A stretch of DNA of 38,468 nucleotides, from NCBI GenBank assembly GCA_030066775.1, contig JASJAY010000063.1:1-38468 (forward strand). Direction: 5' to 3'. Below are positions 33,096-38,468 of the stretch, in pieces. Within the stretch, counting starts at the first letter, position 1. The number at the start of each line of letters is the position of its first letter. The translations under genes and the position numbers were made by a program. Origin of the DNA: Planctomycetota bacterium. GTDB taxonomy: Bacteria; Planctomycetota; PLA2; JAEUHO01. The notes below the pieces were generated by a model. It ran no database searches. It worked only from the letters and a program-made list of their open reading frames with translations, and had not been told where the DNA came from.

Positions 33096-34805
33096 GTGGA
33101 AAACCCGCTGATCAAGACCCTGAAGCACAAGGAACTCCTCACGGACGAGCTGCTCGAGCAGGCGCTCGACGCCGAGCGCGAGACCGGCTGGCCGCTCGAC
33201 AAGGTGCTCCTCTCCAAGGGCTTCCTCTCCGAGCACGACCTCCTCAAGGCCATGTCCGAAGGCCTGGCGATGGAGTACGAGGAGAACCTGAGCAAGATCC
33301 AGGTCCCCCAGGCCTTCGTCGAGAAGGTCCCGGTCCAGTTCGCCCGGAACTACTACCTGGTCGGGCTCGAGCAGGCCAACGGGACGATGAAGGTCGCCAC
33401 GGCCTCGCCGTTCGACGCCTATCCGATGGACGACCTGGCGGCGATGCTCGACCTCGAGCTGGATCCCGTCCTCGCCCCGCGCACCGAGATCACGGGGCTG
33501 ATCAACAAGGCCTACAAGAACAAGCAGGACATCGTCGAGGAGTCCGTCGGGGACTTCGAAGACGACGACCTGGAGAGCCTGGCCGAGAGCGTCGACACGA
33601 CCGAGGACATCCTCGACGTCGCGAACAAGGCGCCGATCATCAAGCTGGTCAACATGCTCTTCTTCCAGGCGCTCAAGATGCGCGCCTCGGATATCCACCT
33701 GCAGCCCTACGAAGACCGCGTGCAGGTCCGGTACCGCATCGATGGCGTGCTCTACGACATGGAAGCGGTGCCGAAGAAGATCCAGGACGCCGTGACCTCC
33801 CGCATCAAGGTCATGAGCAACCTCGACATCGCCGAGCGCCGCCTCCCCCAGGACGGCCGCGCGTCACTTCGCCTGGGCGACGCCGAGGTGGACGTGCGTG
33901 TCTCCTCCGTGCCCACCAACGCGGGCGAGCGCATCGTGATGCGTCTGCTCGACAAGACGGCGCGGCTCTACACGCTCGAGGAGATCGGCCTCCTCGAAGA
34001 CAACCTCGATGCCATCAACAAGTACATCCACTACAACCACGGCATCATCTTCGTCTCCGGCCCCACCGGTTCGGGTAAGACGACCACGCTCTACTCCGCG
34101 CTGAGCAAGATCAACTCGGTGCGCATGAACGTGATGACGATCGAGGATCCGATCGAGTACCACCTCGACGGCATCAGCCAGATCCAGGTCAACGAGAAGA
34201 AGGGCCTGACCTTCGCCGCGGGCCTGCGCTCCCTGCTGCGTCAGGACCCGGACATCATGATGGTCGGTGAGGTGCGTGACGTCGAGACGGCCCGCATCGC
34301 CATCCAGGCCGCCCAGACCGGTCACTTGGTGTTCAGCACGATCCACACCAACGACGCCCCCACCGTCACCACGCGTCTCCTCGACATCGGCATCGAGCCC
34401 TATCTGGTCGCGACGTCGGTCGTGGTCGCCATCGCCCAGCGCCTCGTGCGCCGCATCTGCGACGACTGCGCCGAGCAGGTCGATCCGGACAAGGACGACC
34501 TCGAGATGCTCTCGGACCTGAAGCTCGACGTCGACATGCTGAAGGACGGCAAGCTGATCCGCGGTCGCGGCTGCGGCAACTGCTTCGGCTCGGGCTACCT
34601 GGAGCGTGTCGGCGTCTACGAGGTGCTGCCCATCGACGACGTGGTGCGCGAGCAGATCGTCAACCGCGCCAGCGCCAGTGCCATCAAGCGCGCCTCGCTC
34701 GAGCGCGGTTTCCGCACGCTGCGCATGGACGGTGCCCACAAGGTGAAGCTCGGGCTCACGACGCCCGAGGAGGTCATGCGCGTCACCCAGCTCGACGTGA
34801 TGTAG
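33096..34805 (+). CDS. gspE: Type II secretion ATPase GspE
   Basis: 569 aa from GTG 33096 (MENPLIKTLKHKELLTDELL). An N-terminal MshEN/GspE-N domain covers about 1-150. The motor domain contains Walker A GPTGSGKTTTLYSAL (from residue 322), the Asp box MTIEDPIEY, Walker B LRQDPDIMMVGEVRD and the His box VFSTIHTNDA. The zinc-binding tetracysteine CDDC...CGNC is present at about 465 and 500, separated by an acidic stretch. It is the hexameric cytoplasmic ATPase that powers pseudopilus assembly. All catalytic features are intact. The next gene, gspF, starts seven bases after the stop. Confidence 0.97.
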   Translation: MENPLIKTLKHKELLTDELLEQALDAERETGWPLDKVLLSKGFLSEHDLLKAMSEGLAMEYEENLSKIQVPQAFVEKVPVQFARNYYLVGLEQANGTMKVATASPFDAYPMDDLAAMLDLELDPVLAPRTEITGLINKAYKNKQDIVEESVGDFEDDDLESLAESVDTTEDILDVANKAPIIKLVNMLFFQALKMRASDIHLQPYEDRVQVRYRIDGVLYDMEAVPKKIQDAVTSRIKVMSNLDIAERRLPQDGRASLRLGDAEVDVRVSSVPTNAGERIVMRLLDKTARLYTLEEIGLLEDNLDAINKYIHYNHGIIFVSGPTGSGKTTTLYSALSKINSVRMNVMTIEDPIEYHLDGISQIQVNEKKGLTFAAGLRSLLRQDPDIMMVGEVRDVETARIAIQAAQTGHLVFSTIHTNDAPTVTTRLLDIGIEPYLVATSVVVAIAQRLVRRICDDCAEQVDPDKDDLEMLSDLKLDVDMLKDGKLIRGRGCGNCFGSGYLERVGVYEVLPIDDVVREQIVNRASASAIKRASLERGFRTLRMDGAHKVKLGLTTPEEVMRVTQLDVM

Positions 34806-34812
34806 GTCGCGA

Positions 34813-36048
34813 ATGCCCGTCTACAACTACAAGGGCCTGACGCCCACCGGATCGTCCAAGACCGGCATCATCGATGCCGACTCGGCGCGCGAGGCCCGCA
34901 TCAAGCTGCGCGCGCAGAACGTGATGGTCACGGACATCTCGCAGCGCGCGAAGGCCGTCCGCCGCGACAAGAAGAAGGAGAAGGTCCTCGACTTCAGCCG
35001 GGGCGCCAAGGGCACCTCCGAGGTGCCGATGTACACCCGGCAGCTCGCCACGCTGCTCAAGGCCGGCATCCCGCTCGCCCAGGCCATGACGGCACTGATC
35101 GAGCAGTCGCAGACCCCCGACCTCGAGGCCTGCTTCCGCGACGTGCGCGAGAAGCTCACGCAGGGTCTCTCGTTCGCCGAGGCCCTGGCCTACCACCCCG
35201 AGTACTTCGCCGACCTCTACGTCAACATGGTCAAGGCCGGCGAGGCGTCGGGCTCCCTGGACCAGGTGCTCGACCGGCTGGCCGACTACCTCCAGCGCCA
35301 GGCGGCCATCAAGAGCAAGATCGGCGCGGCGCTGGCCTACCCGATCGTCATGATCATGGTCGGCGTCGTGATCGTCATCATCCTGATGGCGTTCGTCGTG
35401 CCGAAGATCATGAAGGTCGTCGAGAACTCGGGGCAGAAGATCCCGCTGCCCACGCAGATCCTGAAGGCCTCAGCGGACTTCCTGGGCGCCAACTGGTTCT
35501 TCGTCGCCGGCGCGATCCTGGCCGTGCTCATCGGCCACCGGATCGGCATGCGCAACCGCGAGTACAAGTACCGCGTCGACCGCTTCAAGCTGCGACTGCC
35601 CGTGCTCGGCGACCTGTTCCGCAAGTCCGCCGTCTCGCGCTTCGCGGTCACCATGAGCACCCTGCTGAAGAGCGGCGTGCCCGTCCTCGAGGCGCTGAAG
35701 ATCGTCAAGGACATCGTCGACAACGCCGTCATCCAGCGCGTGCTCGAGAACGTCCAGACGCGCATCATCGAGGGCACGGACATCGCCACGCCGATCAAGA
35801 AATCGGGCGTGTTCCCACCTGTCGTGGGCTACATGATCGCCGTCGGCGAGCAGAGCGGCGAGCTCGAGAACATGCTCGATCAGGTCGCCTCCGCGTACGA
35901 CGAGGAGATCGAGATCCAGATCCAGAAGGTCACGAGCCTCCTGGAGCCCTTGCTCATCGTGGGCATGGCCCTCGTGGTCGGCTTCATCGTGATCTCGGTC
36001 ATGCTGCCGATCCTGAAGATCTCCGACATCAACAACGTCGGCGGCTGA
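34813..36048 (+). CDS. gspF: Type II secretion inner-membrane platform protein GspF
   Basis: 411 aa from ATG 34813. Two copies of the T2SSF domain are visible, each with the family motif: GEASGSLDQVLDRLADYL near residue 144 and GEQSGELENMLDQVAS near 345. Membrane segments are IVMIMVGVVIVIILMAFVV (about 178-196), FFVAGAILAVLIG (about 230) and LLIVGMALVVGFIVISVMLPIL near the C-terminus. GspF links the ATPase to pseudopilin assembly in the inner membrane. It directly follows gspE, so co-translation is likely. A 176-bp gap then precedes the pseudopilin genes. Confidence 0.97.
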   Translation: MPVYNYKGLTPTGSSKTGIIDADSAREARIKLRAQNVMVTDISQRAKAVRRDKKKEKVLDFSRGAKGTSEVPMYTRQLATLLKAGIPLAQAMTALIEQSQTPDLEACFRDVREKLTQGLSFAEALAYHPEYFADLYVNMVKAGEASGSLDQVLDRLADYLQRQAAIKSKIGAALAYPIVMIMVGVVIVIILMAFVVPKIMKVVENSGQKIPLPTQILKASADFLGANWFFVAGAILAVLIGHRIGMRNREYKYRVDRFKLRLPVLGDLFRKSAVSRFAVTMSTLLKSGVPVLEALKIVKDIVDNAVIQRVLENVQTRIIEGTDIATPIKKSGVFPPVVGYMIAVGEQSGELENMLDQVASAYDEEIEIQIQKVTSLLEPLLIVGMALVVGFIVISVMLPILKISDINNVGG

Positions 36049-36224
36049 TCCGTCCAGGGCGTCCGCGGCCTCTGCCCGGCCCGCCAGGGCCCTGCAGGGG
36101 CCTGAGCAGGCGCCCGCTCGGAGTGGGCTCGGCCCCGGCCGCTCCCGTATGATGGCCCGATTGGAAGAAATCGCCGGGCCGGGCGTCCAACGGGCGCCCT
36201 GACCGGTCATCCGGAGACCTCCCC

Positions 36225-36632
36225 ATGTCACGTCTGTCGCGTTCCCGCCGCCAGCAGGGCTTCACGCTCGTGGAGCTGATGGTGGTGATCGTCATCCTCG
36301 GCGGCCTGATCGCCATCGTCGGACCCAACGTCTGGAAGGCCCTGTTCGAGTCGGAGCAGGACACCGCCACGATCCAGATGGACCGCATCGCCCAGGCCAT
36401 CGACCTCTACCGGCTGCGCGAGAAGTCGGTCCCGGACTCCCTCGACCAGCTCACGCAGGAGGACGAGAAGACGGGTGAGGCCTACATCGACAACATCCCG
36501 CAGGATCCGTGGGGCAACGAGTACGACTACCGGCCGGACGGGAAGCGCAAATTCTTCCTGAGCTCCGCCGGGCCGGACGGCCAGCTCGACACCGACGACG
36601 ACATCATTCACGGCGCCAAGGACAAGGATTGA
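36225..36632 (+). CDS. gspG: Type II secretion major pseudopilin GspG
   Basis: 135 aa from ATG 36225, with GGAG nine bases upstream. A short basic leader (MSRLSRSRRQQG) ends in the prepilin-peptidase site G-FTLVELMVVIVILGGLIA, with Glu at mature position 5. The C-terminal part has the GspG signature: DPWGNEYDYRPDG and SSAGPDGQLDTDDDI, the latter being the calcium-binding loop of GspG. It polymerises into the pseudopilus. The stop overlaps the gspH start (TGATG at 36630-36634). Its ATG follows a 176-bp spacer that contains TATGAT about 75 bases upstream, a possible -10 element for an internal promoter, but a matching -35 is not clear. Confidence 0.97.
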   Translation: MSRLSRSRRQQGFTLVELMVVIVILGGLIAIVGPNVWKALFESEQDTATIQMDRIAQAIDLYRLREKSVPDSLDQLTQEDEKTGEAYIDNIPQDPWGNEYDYRPDGKRKFFLSSAGPDGQLDTDDDIIHGAKDKD

Positions 36633-37297
36633 TGACCAGCGGATCCCAGATCGCCCGCACTCGTCGCCTCGCAGGCTTCACCCTGCTCGAGGTCATGGCC
36701 GTGGTGCTGATCCTGGGCTCCGTCTTGCTGATCGTGCCGCTCAACATGGACGGCTGGGGCGCCCGCTCGCGCCTCGACCTGGCGGCCAACTCCGTCATCG
36801 CCTCCATCCACGGCACCAAGGAGCAGGCCATCCAGGACGGCTACGACGCCTACCTGGAGCTCGGCTGGGCCGTCGTGGACGACACGGATGAGGAACGCTC
36901 CGCCTACCGGGTGAAGTTCACGAACATCGCCAGCGAGAAGGCGACGCGCGACGACGACGCGACCGAGGCGCAGGAACGCGCCCGCAGCCGCGAACGTGAG
37001 TGGCTCTACACCGAGTGGCGCCCGCTGCCCGACGACATCGAGTGGGCCGGCGTCAGCGAGCGCAAGGACGCCTGGCGCCCCATCAGCCAGGGCGGCAAGG
37101 CCTACTCGATCCACTTCGATGCCGGCGGCAACACGGACCAGTCGATCGCCATTCGCATCAAGAGCGTCGCGCTGGACGTGTCCGAGGAAGATCGCACGAT
37201 CACGATCGTGCTGAACGGCCTCACGTCCGAGGCCTCGTGGGTGGACGGCAAGCACGAGATCCGGGAGTCCCTTGACCAGGCCGCCTTCAACTACTGA
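36632..37297 (+). CDS. gspH: Type II secretion minor pseudopilin, GspH-like
   Basis: 221 aa from ATG 36632, overlapping the gspG stop by one base. The leader MTSGSQIARTRRLAG ends in the cleavage site G-FTLLEVMAVVLILGSVLLIV. The body holds a charged insert (about residues 95-118, EKATRDDDATEAQERARSRE) that is longer than usual, then beta-rich segments. The C-terminal phrase SVALDVSEEDRTITIVLNGLTSEASW fits the GspH/FimT layout. Minor pseudopilins cap and start the pseudopilus. The gene overlaps the next by 26 bases. Assignment to GspH rests on order and the FimT-like tail; confidence in 'pseudopilin' is higher than in the letter. Confidence 0.85.
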   Translation: MTSGSQIARTRRLAGFTLLEVMAVVLILGSVLLIVPLNMDGWGARSRLDLAANSVIASIHGTKEQAIQDGYDAYLELGWAVVDDTDEERSAYRVKFTNIASEKATRDDDATEAQERARSREREWLYTEWRPLPDDIEWAGVSERKDAWRPISQGGKAYSIHFDAGGNTDQSIAIRIKSVALDVSEEDRTITIVLNGLTSEASWVDGKHEIRESLDQAAFNY

Positions 37298-37850
37298 GCC
37301 GGCCGCGCCGGGTCGTTCGCGCACGCAGCGGGGTTTCACCCTGCTCGAGGTCATGTGCGCCTTCGGCATCCTCGCGCTCATCACCTCGACGGTGATGCAG
37401 ATCTGGCACGAGAACATGGACAAGGCCAACCGGGCGGTCTCCCGGCGCGTCCTGCGCGAGGTGGCCGACTCCTGCTTCCGCCGCATCCTCTACGAGATCC
37501 AGCAGCACGACGACGGCATGACGGCCAACGTGGCCGACTTCTACGCCCGCGACTGGCTGAAGCTCGAGGGCCGCCAGGCCGATCGCTATCGCTTCTACTC
37601 CCTCCGCCTCGAGAAGAAGCTGAAGGCGGCGGCGGGCGCCTCGACCGACGACGACGCCGAGCCCCTCTTCGGAGACGGGGAGGCCGTCGGGACGAGCGGG
37701 AGCGGTGACGACGACGACGAGGGCGCGGAAGGCGCGGGCTCGATCAACCTGATCGAGGTCACCCTGCACCTCTACTTCGCCGACGAGGGGGACGACAAGC
37801 CGCTCTTGACGCTCAAGACCTACATCCCGCAGCCGGAGAGCACCGAGTGA
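37272..37850 (+). CDS. gspI: Type II secretion minor pseudopilin, GspI-like
   Basis: 192 aa from TTG 37272, with GGGAG four bases upstream; it overlaps gspH by 26 bases. The leader to residue 21 ends in QRG-FTLLEVMCAFGILALITSTVM, a clean prepilin-peptidase site with Glu at position 5. The middle is helical, and a strongly acidic, disordered insert (about 123-155: STDDDAEPLFGDGEAVG, then SGSGDDDDEGAEGAGS) separates it from a short beta-rich end. This insert is not typical of GspI. Its position between gspH and gspJ supports the letter. The stop overlaps the gspJ GTG (GTGA at 37847-37850). Confidence 0.82.
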   Translation: MTRPPSTTEPAAPGRSRTQRGFTLLEVMCAFGILALITSTVMQIWHENMDKANRAVSRRVLREVADSCFRRILYEIQQHDDGMTANVADFYARDWLKLEGRQADRYRFYSLRLEKKLKAAAGASTDDDAEPLFGDGEAVGTSGSGDDDDEGAEGAGSINLIEVTLHLYFADEGDDKPLLTLKTYIPQPESTE

Positions 37851-38468
37851 GGGCACCCCACCGCGAGCGCGGCATGACGCTGATCGAGATCGCCGTGGCG
37901 ATCACGATCCTCGCGACGATCACGACGCTGATCGTCACGGTCATCTCGGGCACGGTGCGCGGTCGCGATATCGCCGACGAGGAGCTCAGCCGACCGAAGA
38001 TCGCGAACGCCATCCTGGGCCAGATCTTCAAGGACTTCCGCTACATCTGGTGGGGCGGCATGACGGGCAACGTCGGCTTCCTCGGCAAGAACGGCACCCG
38101 CGCGGGCAAGGACGCCGACGTCGTGCACTTCATCACGGCACGCCGCACCCGGATCACGGGCAGCGAAGACGACGGCTCCCGCCGCGAGGACGACCGCCCG
38201 AGCCCCCTCTCCGAGGTCGGCTACGCGCTGAAGTCGAACGACGTCGAGGGCGATGGCCTTTGGCTCGAGCTCTGGCGCCGTGAGGACTACTTCGTCGACG
38301 ACAAGCCCACCGAGGGCGGCACGTACACGCTCGTCTACGACAAGATCCGCAAGTTCGACATGCGCTACTTCGCCACGCCGGACCTGCAGAGCACCGAGGA
38401 TCGCTACGGCGCCGAGGAGTGGGACTCGCGCATCAAGAAGGGCGTGCCCTACGCCATCATCTTGCGCA
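37847..38468 (+). CDS. gspJ: Type II secretion minor pseudopilin, GspJ-like (3' end outside window)
   Basis: The frame is open from GTG 37847 to the window edge, giving at least 207 residues; no stop is reached. The leader MRAPHRERG is followed by MTLIEIAVAITILATITTLIV, the N-terminal helix of a type IV-pilin-like protein. Glu at mature position 5 is present, but position 1 is Met instead of the usual Phe, which prepilin peptidase tolerates. The body is larger than a major pseudopilin, with IAYALKSNDVEG-like and LWLELWRREDYF phrases that match GspJ (read here as VGYALKSNDVEG). It overlaps the gspI stop by four bases. Order H-I-J supports the name. Confidence 0.82.
   Translation, partial: MRAPHRERGMTLIEIAVAITILATITTLIVTVISGTVRGRDIADEELSRPKIANAILGQIFKDFRYIWWGGMTGNVGFLGKNGTRAGKDADVVHFITARRTRITGSEDDGSRREDDRPSPLSEVGYALKSNDVEGDGLWLELWRREDYFVDDKPTEGGTYTLVYDKIRKFDMRYFATPDLQSTEDRYGAEEWDSRIKKGVPYAIILR

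Noticed and set aside
1..38468. CRISPR array, tRNA or rRNA genes, insertion sequence
   Set aside because: No regularly spaced direct repeats, no tRNA T-loop with matching acceptor stem, no rRNA signatures and no transposase or integrase were seen.

Overview
The window is GC-rich, densely coded bacterial DNA. Long spurious ORFs run antisense to nearly every gene, as expected at this base composition. The gene set suggests a Gram-negative-type, respiring, environmental bacterium: a type II secretion locus, a membrane-bound quinone/cytochrome module, a proton-translocating transhydrogenase, a sigma-54 activator, and several membrane-anchored beta-sandwich proteins. The many carboxypeptidase-regulatory-like proteins, the fused MFS/spermidine-synthase protein and the GspG-type pseudopilins fit Planctomycetota or a related deep lineage. 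That placement is an inference; no rRNA gene is present.

Layout. (1) 1-3077: a translationally coupled electron-transfer operon of a multihaem cytochrome c (5' end outside the window), a Tat-type four-cluster Fe-S protein, an NrfD-type quinol membrane subunit and an Rrf2/NsrR-like Fe-S regulator. (2) 3210-14673: an accessory block of cell-envelope proteins: two tandem paralogues of unknown function, a TPR zinc metallopeptidase that probably starts at CTG, a secreted helical protein, two large carboxypeptidase-regulatory-like proteins facing each other, and a small secreted protein. (3) 14674-16068: gene-poor, with inverted repeats and an OmpR-type response regulator broken by a frameshift. 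(4) 16069-20732, minus strand: soluble histidine kinase, 130-aa unknown, NtrC-type sigma-54 activator, dnaK. (5) 20861-23150: TsaC fused to a YwlE-like low-molecular-weight phosphatase, rpiB, and a carboxylesterase. (6) 23214-26109: three-gene transhydrogenase operon (pntAA-pntAB-pntB), ending at a perfect 28-bp-arm palindrome. (7) 26179-30028, minus strand: a 1195-aa MFS/spermidine-synthase-like fusion and rpsU. (8) 30579-end: type II secretion genes gspD-E-F-G-H-I-J; the last is cut by the window edge and is absent from a stop-to-stop ORF search.

How the parts work together. Region 1 would move electrons between the quinone pool and periplasmic haems, under an Fe-S redox or NO sensor. Regions 2 and 8 are both envelope-directed; the type II system could export proteins of the region 2 kind, but nothing in the sequence links specific cargo to it. 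Region 4 couples a two-component pathway to a chaperone gene by position. Region 5 keeps the Bacillus subtilis ywlC-ywlE-ywlF gene order, with the first two genes fused.

The observations most worth a second look are the frameshifted response regulator at 15004-15707, the 60-bp palindrome at 26113-26172, the TsaC-arginine-phosphatase-like fusion, the kinase-unknown-activator-dnaK cluster, and the envelope protein family at 3210-6532.
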